Positions 12,001 to 16,645 of a DNA stretch of 18,923 bases are shown here, one piece after another (within the stretch, counting starts at the first letter, position 1; every line of letters starts with the position of its first letter). Under the pieces are notes generated by a model that was given only the letters and a program-made list of their open reading frames with translations, was not told where the DNA came from and did not search any database. The position numbers and the translations under genes are program-made. The stretch spans positions 1 to 18,923 of the forward strand of contig CALLHZ010000030.1 in the NCBI GenBank assembly GCA_938009115.1. Direction: 5' to 3'. Origin of the DNA: an uncultured Clostridia bacterium (GTDB taxonomy: Bacteria; Bacillota; Clostridia; Peptostreptococcales; Anaerovoracaceae).

Positions 12001-15000
12001 ACGATCTTGTGTCGGCTATCATGGACACCGACGACTACTATACCAACGTGGAAGTGGCCGAAGGTATCACCTACGGCATCAACGCCATCGCGGGCATGGC
12101 CAATATCATCGGCACCGTGGTGGGGTGGAAGCAGGCTTATGAAAAGGTCCAGAAAGGACTGGAGAAAGCCGGCAACCTGTTCAAGGGCGACGCGGAAAAG
12201 CTGGGCAAGATGAAGCCGGAGGATCAGAAGATCCTGGGCGCCGAGGCCAAGCTGGCCAAGGATTCCCTGGACGATGTCAAGGATCTGCTGGCCGATACCC
12301 AGTCGGTACAGTCCAGCTTCGACAAGATCTACAATTACATGCAGAAGGTCAACTGGGAGGAATGTTTCTCCGACCTTGGAAACTATAAGGATTACGTGGT
12401 AAAGACCACCGCAGCCATGGCGGGATTGCAGAACGAGCTGGATCAGTACCAGAAGCTTATCGAATCCTCCTATGCCAACGCGCAAAAGGCTGTGGAAGAA
12501 GCAGAAAAAGCTTCCAAGGCGGCGACCCAGGCAGACCGTGACAAATATCTGGAGCTGGCCGGCGCGTACCGGATCAAGGCTGCGGAAGACATGAAGAAGG
12601 CTGAGACCACCTATGCCGAGATCTATCAAAAAGCGCCGGCGGAGAGCAAGCAGGCGTTGGATAAGATGAGCGCTGCCGGACAGAACATCGCCGGACAGAA
12701 CAACACCCTGGCCGCCGCGGCGGAAGTCAAGGCGAGGAAAGTGAACGCCCTGGGCAAAGCCGTCATGAAGGCCCGGTACATCCTGAACAGCAACCAGACC
12801 GACGGCATCCTCAAGAAACTGGGCGCCGACATCACGTTCCAGTACCTGCTGGGCATCGACGCAGGCACGGTGCTGGATATCTTCGACGCCATCGACCAGG
12901 ACGGCGTGTTCAGCGTCAAGACGGGAACGTCGCTGCTGAATGCTCTGGACAAAGCCACCTTTAAGCTGGGCGATACCGCCAACACCCTGGCCGCCATCAT
13001 GGACGGTTCTCAGATGATGGAGATCGCCTCCACGGCGCCGGCCTGGGTCCGCCTGGTCGGCAACCTGCCGAGGCAGGCCGAAGACACCGACTATTCGCCC
13101 GCCGCGCTGGCGGACCTGCTGGAAGGCACGCTCCACGGCAGGACCGATGTGGACGAGGATACCAATTCCTATCTGAATCGCTTCATGGCCGAAGCGTCCC
13201 TGTTGGACGACAACGACGACCGGGTCGAGCTGCTGGTGGAATACGCCGTCTTTGCCATGAACGTGCCGGTGGCCGACAACGATACCTTCTATGAGACATA
13301 CAAAGCCCTCATGGCGAAAAACGAGGACGCCAACGCACTGAAGGCGTACCAGATGGCGGACATCCAGTCGGTGCGCTATATGGAGCTGAACGACATTTCC
13401 ACCCAGGCCGAAGCGGTCCTGGATCAAACCATTGCGCTGCTGGAAGGCTACAAGGCCACCAACGGCGCCCAGACGGCCTACTATCCGGCAAAGGTGCTGC
13501 TGGACTACGTGAGCGGCCTGAACCGCCAGCTGGAATACTCCTACGCCAACCGGAGCAGCCAGGGAACGCTGGAGCCCCTGCCCGAAAGCCGTCTGGGCCG
13601 CTACCGCGACCTCTGGATCTATAAGGGCGATGAAGGGAGCCTGGTTCCCGGCGTCCTGGAATTCGGCGGCCTGTATAAAGCGGGCATCGGACTCAATTCG
13701 GCGCTGGCCGCCGGCTTCACCAACGTGGCCGACCGCTGGAACCTGAATACGGTCAAGACCATGATCACCGCCAACGCCGTCTTTGGCACTGCCCTGGCCT
13801 TCGGGTCCGGCGTGGCTGCCGCCGGCGCCGGCCTGATCAGCTCCATGGCAGGCGCCATGGGCGACGCGGTGGTGGCGCCCTGGGAGAAAGCCCTGAACTC
13901 CGCCGACAGCTCCACGGCCAAGGCCGTGGCCAACAACGCGGCAAATCTCTACGTGAACACCGGCTTTGCTGCCGCCAAGCAGTTCGAAGTCGCCACCTCG
14001 GTGCTGTCCGTCTTCCGGGCTGTGGACGAGTGGCGCAAGATCGACCCCCCCATTCCCGTTACGGTCCTTGGCATCGACATGACGGACATCGTCGTGGGAG
14101 ACAACGAGGACTTCGGTCTGGGCACGGCGGTCATCACCGTCCGCAACGACCACACCGGGACCATCTATGCCGCTCCTACCGTGCGTGTCATGGACGGCGG
14201 CGCTATCCTGGATATGGCTTCGGCTCCGAGAGAGCTGATCCTGCCGGGCGCAAGCTACACCTTTACAGTACAGCTTGCCGCTCCGAAGGCGACCCTCCGG
14301 GATCCCGCCGGTTTCAACATGTACGTCACCTTCGATCTTTCGGAGCCCGACAGCATGTCCATCGCCGGCGTCCACGGACCTTACATAAAACACTTTATGG
14401 CCGGCAGCGCGGAGCTGAACGCGGCACTGCGCAGCATGAACGACTACACGCTGCCTCGCAGCGGCTTCCTGGGCGGCGAAGGCAATCCCTCCTCCGCCGA
14501 GGTGACGGTGACGGCAGCAGACGGCATAGGCCAGATGAGGCTCTTCCTGGCGGCGCTGGAGGGCAGTTCCATCACCATGAGCGTCACCGGCCAGGGCTTC
14601 GGCGATGAATTCACCGCCAATGTGGAATCTCGCCAGATCGTCAACGAAGGCGACCTGACGGTGATCAACGCGCCTGCCGGCGACTACACCATTACGATCA
14701 ACGGCGGCGTGGAAGAAGAATACTACACGCTGCAGGTGATCCAGCTTCCGGCGGACGGACCGGTCTTCGAGGTGTCACAGCCCGAAGGACTGGCCGTCGC
14801 AGGGGTTGCCTCTGCGGAGCAGAGCGCCCCGGGCACCCAGACGCTCAGCACCCAGGTGCCTGTATACGAAGTGTCGGGCCTTGCGGGCCTCGACAACGTC
14901 GACTTTGAAGCCGTCTACCTGAAAGACGCGGAAGGTAACAACCTGGCTGTGCCGGACATGAACGTCCGTGTCTTCTCCGATCCGGCAGGCACTTTCGACG

Positions 15001-16529
15001 TGCCGGCGGGAGACGGCAAGACCTTCGTGGCGGAATTCACCCTGCCCAACGATCTGGTCCAGGGGACCTATGCGCTGGGCCTGGACGTGACGGTCACGGC
15101 CTCCGAACAGCCCTCGGTTTTGAACGGGATCGATCCCTGGTCCTCCAGACCGGGCAACGCTTCCATCCGGACCGTGGAGATCCCGGTCTACGTGGAAGTG
15201 CCAGCCAACGTGCCGGCGCCCACCGCCGCAAGCTACGATGAGGACGACGGGGAACTCCTGGTGACGGGGACCATGGATCCGGGCTATCTGGCCGTGCTGT
15301 TCGTGGACGACGTAGCCACGGAGATCATGGTGCCCGACAGCTTCGGGGCCTTTACCGGCAGTTACAGCTTAAAGCCAAGGGCCAGCGCGTACGAAGTCTA
15401 TCTGAAAGGCGCGGATTACAGCGCAAACTACAGTGAGGAAGAAGTCTTTACTTCCATTATCACCGTTACGCTGTTGTCCGATTCCGACGCGCCGGTCATC
15501 ACGGTGCTGTCGCCGGCGGAAGACGCGGTCATGGACAACGACATGGGACAGATCCTCTTTGAGGTGACCGACGTCCTTGGTACCGTTGCTCTGTCCGATA
15601 TCACCGTGAGCCTGAACAGTGTGGATCTGAGCGCGGGTCTGTACATCGACGGAAACGGCCGCTACGCTGTAAATCTGACCGGCGGCCTGGCCGACGGCGC
15701 CCATGCGGTCGTGATCACGGCTGAGGACAACAGCGGCAACACCGCGACAAGGACAGTGAACTTTACCAGTACCGGACAGCCTGTGGTCACCTTTACGGTG
15801 GTCAACGGCGAAGGGGCCGCCGTGTCCCTGGCCGGCGGGCTCAAAACCGCCACGGTCACCAGCGGAACGGCGATCCTGGGCATTGCCGACGGCACCTATT
15901 CTTACACGATCACCAAAGAAGGCTACAAGACTGTCACCGGCGAAGTGACCGTCCTGGGTGATACCACGGTGCCGACGATCACGCTCACAGAGATCTATAC
16001 CATTGGATTTACTGTGACGAATAACGATGGTACAACGCCCATTCCTGGCGCGACGGTCACTCTCAATACAGGTGAAGAGTTTGTTGGTACATTTGTTACA
16101 GACAGTCAGGGCAAGGCAAGCACGGCGCTGGTCGATGGATCCTATTCCTGGTTTGCAGAAAAAGAGGGCTACGTGACATCGACACCTGCTGCATTCACAG
16201 TTAGCGGCGCCGCAGTACCGGGCCTGTCGGTCCAGTTGAGCAGAATCGTATCCTGCACAGCCGGGACGACCCAGGCAGCGATCGTTTTCAACGCCTCTGA
16301 AGAGATCATATCTTCCGCGGTGAATAAGCTTGTCAACGTTATGTATGCACTTTATGACGGGAGCCGGATGATCGGGATCACGACCAGAAGTGTTTGGCTG
16401 ACTCCGACCGGCATCAGCGACAGTGCAGTGATCAACTACAACACAAGTTACCAGCCGAAGGTATGCAAGGTATTTATTCTCGACGATACCTTTACACCGG
16501 AGAGCGCGGTTATTGTAGAGACGCTTTAG
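1..16529 (+). CDS. Giant secreted/surface multi-domain protein (CARDB, PKD, Ig-like, helical region), 5' end missing
   Basis: The frame is open from the left edge to the TAG at 16527-16529. The GTG at 6 has no ribosome binding site and follows an open codon, so the real start lies upstream. Residues below are numbered from position 6. Visible modules are: FN3-like about 100-200; CARDB-like 203-317; PKD 322-417 (WTFGDG motif); four CARDB-type domains 418-894; Ig/macroglobulin-like 895-1130; NEW3/BACON-like 1132-1347; carboxypeptidase-regulatory-like 1348-1456; a large poorly known module to about 2080; CARDB-like 2082-2219; a second PKD at 2220-2304 (WDFGDG) followed by the same order again to about 3967; a helical region 3968-4680; Ig-like and regulatory-like domains to 5415; a C-terminal cap. 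About nine cysteines occur in roughly 5,500 residues, as is common in extracellular proteins. No catalytic motif, LPXTG, SLH domain or C-terminal membrane anchor is seen. An adhesive or structural surface role is inferred. Confidence 0.96.
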   Translation, partial: LVEDDIGVSSVTYEYQPYSDPAGAVWETITVVSGAAITQKTTNLTDYDGFEETLFSGAASWDASALAPGAYTVRITVQNMGGSESVSIQTRTFNLVKSNTAAAPVVTVDNPMTGGKLILLMTLPVVTGENTAPMDYFTLYRSTESGFEPGPATLLADEVRGNYIDTNGLINGVTYYYIATMTDKAGNIGTQRTLQVSGVPTAESGLAILSPADVTASPDAPLIDRENTITARVTNQGYATAQGTVTYSYSLDEGASWTEIGQKTFTGLVGNTAVNVTTTWTPPVSISAGASLRLKAAVATTGSTTETAGARAKEQIQLFTANAAPTAVLTVKNGATVVAEAGSVPTGTILAFSADGSADAGAGNYINEYRWTFGDGKTLTGKNVTYGYVQPGTYTVQLRTTDNQGAQTTTVQSLVITDNRPDLFVESLSWTPEDPRENDVVTLRAVIGNKGKGPSNLGFLVGFYLNNKYMGYTKVADGTVIPVGGTTEVTYTWVASAGDYVVTAKANDILDNLKETDKNNNTITRSINSTQTSFVDIQVTDISWTGKDMGTTHFNSEEVFQYTATVKNASADRAADQPFYASLYIDDVLISTKQVSTLAIGAQTTVSFPVKPTAGVHTLEVRADVTNPVHLELDKSNNLYEAETPAFTVEFPSIIVESITWEPQETRFAQGTSLLFSVKLTNASAFAIADAFKVDLRIGATSFRKIDVAGMAAGESKTVTGRWTVVEPVQEADGTQRPFVFNVKVDEELSVLSAAVTDSRTLPSFDIIYPDLNITSVQVPTSLKFGTPATFIASVGNESLATVFTPFTVGLYARPYVEDRPAQDADKDWTQVAGYSLQGLKGYSTSFVPLTYTPRTAGEFEYKIVADNYNAIRQEPVVPERPRNRIWITDPITVENQIIMVTSPNSEMADEDFLAVLYSSTDDYIPIQARFYNSATPGTLLDNDDGVTARYILKLGSEVKREGDMECQVNDIFTANIPLAVLASGTYTLTIEGGQGGGATISEVVNIKVIENTIATVSVNAPRYQLGEEVRITGNFTFANGEPMANETVVLDLMLLPRLPEPRLGRDERGNEILLQYQGEHIRFLQTDANGDFTYSFYPRHGEAGHWDVSVFAFQRMLGNAATTSFEVRGLTADPSSLQLTAVKNSTFSKTITIKNAAMAGDNALSGLTAVLTKLEGSNVVATMDTTGMLRILPPAASTSVVLNFSAALDASDTASYRLEVTAADGTKAVSNIRLNLRPATPIPVTDPKGVQVGINPGTEIVKTIKITNKGLGAMNGIYLEQPANVPWIRAANLTKVNLLPAESAYFDVIFAPGETIGLGQYQDRIKVTNGNYMALVTVAAEVSTNRLGDLSFVVADDTGSRVPNATITLVSQDEYTFSENGVTRTYYQTFSGRTGADGTVTFSQKPLGDYDYTITASGRKNLSGACSIMPGTALAPVEVTMESLPVQIEWTVVPTTIQDEYEIKLNLEFGVNIPTPQFGYVPPWVNIPKDVQSTMIVEAQVVNTGLIALTDVTAQVVRQNAADTGISIVGGGYIGEIPAHGSVRLQLEVQKGQYLLPYSKMPNFIQLKGNYVSFDPDTGLPENPAKFVESKLPLYNPSDTPVSVTIKPADGSAAKVEEFKMPEGQLSEIDYLLPPPAPPATDDVTGGNSVYEIIKLSVDQTATIERQAFDATLRISNGYPSYSLQNVNVRVKLTDADGLDVPASKYVLRTTGITGIDSLDGASFLGAGKSLVGQWQIIPLVGLGGDDPDTGNTYYASAVVSYYVNGTFVETSTEGVAITIYPQPQVTLDYYVPHKILSGVPFKLGVTATNNGSGWARNLSIDSGKLEITTNQAGLLTEFEIIGGSWGSSSGEGFKLSLGDIPPEGTTMETSEGAIALANSVSGYWLVRWKMYESGEGAKPYEGEFRKFTATITHKTYEGVELDSLIVGVNTNIIGKDDLLPDPVTGETLSLINEGYTGFPNYLINLKSGQKTAIHVPDNTTVVTPLTDETSILKLQVPKPGFTLGESSVRYQVIMLPDERPGSSLATVNRYLSDTTTAAGVTLSVNNYWRDYGYIYIIDEIPKTEDAAAFADNVWYTVEYGAGTVINVVEYGREYMIEGELEPQVAYYDIGLNPDPGQTISVRAELENKGKYALENASVYFEAEKDGRIVVIGTGDPIASLLPGEAKYVYEEFVTQGDVVDTSGAAIEVLSGEWILRAYLMEGEIRNDRILKETKLIINSGPVAMAADIADAMAGQPTYFDASRSYDPDGYLVNYLWDFGDGSSANGLTATHTFLSGGSRTVKLTVTDNNLTIGTLDLMVTVEDDRPDLKIADPAVPGDPMSGVKFYKDGIQVARNALSEGDVVTVRATLYNEPNSAWWDDYEGKDVDPTKLSVAVENKFYVGFYVDYQYKGYKTYDAAADPIGVNETGIIEFNWTVPAGNHIVTVIANDIGKMIDERNHDNNRLDVQAGAGQIYFPDLKPVSTQVGEVLTDSFTVGIDGPVAYKSSVPLSVQVENAGDAAAGTFVVSFFANGKLVARETVAGGLAAGASTTVTSSFRPSEEGTFRFEALVDGPGSYVVESNETNNRQSLTREVAMTYPDLYLSDISITPASGAITGTDPVTVTLNLNNAGSAIEDNEIELNFYSDNLFMGTVRKDALGAGAKLPVSFIWTRPVAGGKTIAVTVNERGNIVESDLANNRISRDFTGTITTLLPNLRVESIVSADESGSDTSYGENIRTTVTIKNTGSATATAPFDVTLYVNGVEKARKTVASNAGPGQTVAVELPLWTADLLPTGTYTLTAYADSEMNMRLADRRQATGTALLALAGGYQLTALPIAAITENGTAVIEADLRHSDTNWLPEDGAKILYEIYAGENLASKPVSDPLYEGEMNYRTATARYTAKQSFASLPVGKYTVFLTATSADGLTPYATASTGLACANDFEVSVHTNKTQYPAGEDILISGSVAGVSATGTRALIHIIGEEEWRIPVDCDASGNYAYTFELPADFGGSYSVWVSARVGEIAKQSESKVFTVEGVCLGIPAAVEIVQGKTKTIAGSVGNVGTMDVTGLSVGSFLPVSGSPGLALGAVTYTLPVNGTLAIGQTADAALEITAAADTAPGTYTYQLTMNYQANGAKSRTVPISVTVIEAVAGMETEILTVRESEGTPLRNKIVTAVRPGDGVSQVVRITNSGTKTLSNLTASLRENLPWMTLTTNGVRNVLPLSDGLSIRDKDARAVVQIYIAPTTHVQEGVYEDELVLAADGVETVRIPISIYVGVRDQGTVVFEVRNSKQTAVAGVSVELIGPEAAEGQQAASAVRKALSEDGSKVTDGMSETDRQGKLTGQVRFDNIPAGIYTLNVNGAGLEPYSATVEVAAAVDLSAQIVTLKEMPFTFTYDAAAVMTAERSAVSAGNYAGALYQMENNKYAAKETAIVPNFPGDEVEFYYLAAMIRGGVAITNPSADTPIRGVVAEVDESGTGLPEGTFLLSSSGARTSRRELGTLNPEDVMDINWIASTDNFYDQATLGAPDGTGQFTASFPEGVDLARVRAWISEVDYFGSGALSMVSYDPETNNGLFRTNQKDESGAFVLPLNEVPKYTRETEFNFTIKISGSAVIGEETTVLSCDIPVLVRYLPGSAYLSDDSGEITRMTTSYNGLFEGSRINGEKSFSRSFLSKVNKNSGEPERMGDALSDFGFAQDVSVEKQSTRLNFSLKNPSADSFMQNMTIVLKVADGMPNPDGTLGDNIRMITGLTDPKVLIRKDVAAAATSSGGIVFDEATATLTVPEMAPGEELAVDFLILPPEGINTYYRDMLSYFDEYEGLFDEADMGIANIYSWLEYSFDVSSTSLSDLGSSVEESVSGVTAVREQEVTAAPKVYLSYELIPGALTDSYKLRVNATNIGEGPAFGLTVAAPVIPSPGNVTEIWHIYSANHGFTNGPDMLLGDLKPGETTYGEFTIYAPGIEDWTNLPGLAVRTVQSGNVVVAPLSLQRYDPVAYQAVLDQLIVELDRMSGAIEGAVDKIGYDLVSAIMDTDDYYTNVEVAEGITYGINAIAGMANIIGTVVGWKQAYEKVQKGLEKAGNLFKGDAEKLGKMKPEDQKILGAEAKLAKDSLDDVKDLLADTQSVQSSFDKIYNYMQKVNWEECFSDLGNYKDYVVKTTAAMAGLQNELDQYQKLIESSYANAQKAVEEAEKASKAATQADRDKYLELAGAYRIKAAEDMKKAETTYAEIYQKAPAESKQALDKMSAAGQNIAGQNNTLAAAAEVKARKVNALGKAVMKARYILNSNQTDGILKKLGADITFQYLLGIDAGTVLDIFDAIDQDGVFSVKTGTSLLNALDKATFKLGDTANTLAAIMDGSQMMEIASTAPAWVRLVGNLPRQAEDTDYSPAALADLLEGTLHGRTDVDEDTNSYLNRFMAEASLLDDNDDRVELLVEYAVFAMNVPVADNDTFYETYKALMAKNEDANALKAYQMADIQSVRYMELNDISTQAEAVLDQTIALLEGYKATNGAQTAYYPAKVLLDYVSGLNRQLEYSYANRSSQGTLEPLPESRLGRYRDLWIYKGDEGSLVPGVLEFGGLYKAGIGLNSALAAGFTNVADRWNLNTVKTMITANAVFGTALAFGSGVAAAGAGLISSMAGAMGDAVVAPWEKALNSADSSTAKAVANNAANLYVNTGFAAAKQFEVATSVLSVFRAVDEWRKIDPPIPVTVLGIDMTDIVVGDNEDFGLGTAVITVRNDHTGTIYAAPTVRVMDGGAILDMASAPRELILPGASYTFTVQLAAPKATLRDPAGFNMYVTFDLSEPDSMSIAGVHGPYIKHFMAGSAELNAALRSMNDYTLPRSGFLGGEGNPSSAEVTVTAADGIGQMRLFLAALEGSSITMSVTGQGFGDEFTANVESRQIVNEGDLTVINAPAGDYTITINGGVEEEYYTLQVIQLPADGPVFEVSQPEGLAVAGVASAEQSAPGTQTLSTQVPVYEVSGLAGLDNVDFEAVYLKDAEGNNLAVPDMNVRVFSDPAGTFDVPAGDGKTFVAEFTLPNDLVQGTYALGLDVTVTASEQPSVLNGIDPWSSRPGNASIRTVEIPVYVEVPANVPAPTAASYDEDDGELLVTGTMDPGYLAVLFVDDVATEIMVPDSFGAFTGSYSLKPRASAYEVYLKGADYSANYSEEEVFTSIITVTLLSDSDAPVITVLSPAEDAVMDNDMGQILFEVTDVLGTVALSDITVSLNSVDLSAGLYIDGNGRYAVNLTGGLADGAHAVVITAEDNSGNTATRTVNFTSTGQPVVTFTVVNGEGAAVSLAGGLKTATVTSGTAILGIADGTYSYTITKEGYKTVTGEVTVLGDTTVPTITLTEIYTIGFTVTNNDGTTPIPGATVTLNTGEEFVGTFVTDSQGKASTALVDGSYSWFAEKEGYVTSTPAAFTVSGAAVPGLSVQLSRIVSCTAGTTQAAIVFNASEEIISSAVNKLVNVMYALYDGSRMIGITTRSVWLTPTGISDSAVINYNTSYQPKVCKVFILDDTFTPESAVIVETL
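303..958 (+). other. FN3-like domain followed by a CARDB-like domain
   Basis: Residues about 100-200 of the giant protein show the fibronectin type III pattern: a proline-rich entry strand, a central YFTLYRS strand, then the tyrosine-containing VTYYYIATMTDKAGN segment near the end. The next segment, about 203-317, has the CARDB/DUF11-type pattern of a long strand with ITARVTNQGYATAQG followed by paired strands, and leads directly into the first PKD domain. The 100 residues before the FN3-like unit also look like a beta-sandwich (a WDASALAPGAYTVRI strand pair). These are binding or spacer folds with no expected activity of their own. The assignment rests on pattern recognition only. Confidence 0.6.
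969..5800 (+). repeat. Super-module copy A of the giant protein (PKD, 4x CARDB, Ig, MG-like, NEW3/BACON-like, CpdReg, orphan module)
   Basis: The block opens with a PKD domain (969-1257). Four CARDB-type domains begin at 1258, 1600, 1953 and 2307, each opening with a strand like PDLFVESLSW or YPDLNITSV and several closing with an Asp/Asn-rich turn such as ETDKNNN. An Ig-like domain (2688-3038), a macroglobulin-like domain (3039-3396, APRYQLGEEVRITG), two NEW3/BACON-like domains (3399-4043, containing VPWIRAANL), and a carboxypeptidase-regulatory-like domain (4047-4373, ending in a DYDYTITASG strand) follow. The rest, to about 5800, is a long beta-rich module I cannot name. It contains TNNGSGWARNLSI and LGDIPPEGTT. 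The same order recurs about 5.7-6.2 kb downstream. Similarity is at protein level only, so the duplication is old. Confidence 0.8.
6663..11906 (+). repeat. Super-module copy B of the giant protein, colinear with copy A
   Basis: The order of copy A is repeated: PKD (6663-6917, WDFGDGSSANG), CARDB-type domains starting at 6918, 7362, 7737 and 8076, an Ig-like domain (8430-8759), a macroglobulin-like domain (8760-9050, NKTQYPAGEDILISG), NEW3-like and BACON-like domains (9051-9779, containing LPWMTLTTNG), a carboxypeptidase-regulatory-like domain (9780-10133), then the orphan module to about 11906. Matching landmarks in the orphan modules are LQNVNVRVKLTDADG against MQNMTIVLKVADG, TATNNGSGWARNL against NATNIGEGPAFGL, and LGDIPPEGTT against LGDLKPGETT. 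Copy B carries extra residues in its first CARDB domain and in its orphan module (about 10134-11030). Confidence 0.78.
7078..7200 (+). other. Low-GC patch inside the first CARDB domain of copy B
   Basis: Hand count gives 46 G/C in the 120 bases 7081-7200 (38%), against 38 of 60 (63%) just upstream (7021-7080) and 35 of 60 (58%) just downstream (7201-7260). Codon choice shifts to GAT, GAA, GTA, TAT and GGA, unlike the GC-ending codons around it. The 5' half encodes an acidic, Trp-containing stretch with no counterpart in the matching domain of copy A, and the 3' half encodes the conserved FYVGFYVDYQYKGYKTYD strands. The reading frame is intact. Recombination with an AT-richer homologous module is the simplest explanation. 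Confidence 0.65.
11907..14045 (+). other. Large helix-rich region of the giant protein with coiled coil and two hydrophobic segments
   Basis: Residues about 3968-4680 break sharply from the beta-sandwich composition on either side: Ala, Leu, Glu, Lys and Gln become abundant, and Pro and Thr become scarcer. A first hydrophobic Gly/Ala/Ile stretch lies at 12060-12128 (residues 4019-4041). A heptad-like, Ala/Glu/Lys-rich stretch suited to a coiled coil lies at 12426-12630 (4141-4208). A longer Gly/Ala-rich hydrophobic stretch lies at 13761-13883 (4586-4626, including FGTALAFGSGVAAAGAG). I recognise no family. The layout of a coiled coil between hydrophobic segments resembles alpha-helical membrane-active proteins, but it could equally be a helical stalk or spacer. 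No catalytic or nucleotide-binding motif was seen. Confidence 0.7.
14046..16249 (+). other. C-terminal array of Ig-like and carboxypeptidase-regulatory-like domains
   Basis: After the helical region the giant protein returns to beta-sandwiches. There is a CARDB/Ig-like unit (14046-14390); a unit resembling pre-peptidase C-terminal domains (14391-14760, with INAPAGDYTITING near its end); two Ig-like units (14761-15471); a bacterial Ig-like unit beginning DAPVITVLSPAEDAVM and ending in the DNSGNTATRTVNFT strand (15486-15780); and two carboxypeptidase-regulatory-like units (15781-15995 and 15996-16249) with the typical GTYSYTITKEGYKTVTG and GSYSWFAEKEGYVTS endings. GC content falls from about 55-62% to about 50-52% around 15990, within this array. 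Confidence 0.65.
16250..16526 (+). other. C-terminal cap module of the giant protein
   Basis: The last 92 residues form a compact beta-rich unit ending in KVCKVFILDDTFTPESAV. The pattern of a strand carrying a KVF-(I/L)-(L/W)-D motif very near the C-terminus is one I recall from the ends of large secreted clostridial proteins, where it is not a sortase signal. No LPXTG, hydrophobic tail or SLH repeat follows, so this end offers no known anchoring signal. The function of the module is not known to me. Confidence 0.5.
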
Positions 16530-16645
16530 ATGTTGCAAAAAAATTTTACAGTCGCTATGTTGCCTTATCCATTACCGCGTAGTAGTATGATATTTATAGT
16601 ATTTGCATTCACTTTGAGCACACCAAGAAAGGACGTGTAAGTCAT
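16530..16645 (+). promoter_or_regulatory. AT-rich intergenic gap with weak promoter-like elements
   Basis: The 116 bases between the giant gene and the next gene contain possible -10 elements TATGAT (16586-16591) and TATAGT (16595-16600), each matching five of six consensus bases. The only -35-like partner is TTGCCT (16560-16565), which sits 17 bases before a poorer TAGTAT (16583-16588). The pairing is therefore weak. No GC-rich hairpin followed by T residues is visible after the giant gene's stop, so read-through into the small genes is also possible. Confidence 0.3.
16626..16633 (+). promoter_or_regulatory. Ribosome binding site supporting the TTG start at 16646
   Basis: AGAAAGGA lies 12 bases before the TTG. 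The spacing is slightly long, but no other start gives a protein that keeps the signal peptide. Confidence 0.6.

Noticed and set aside
16530..16560. Rho-independent terminator after the giant gene
   Set aside because: There are A and T runs but no GC-rich stem-loop in front of the T run.
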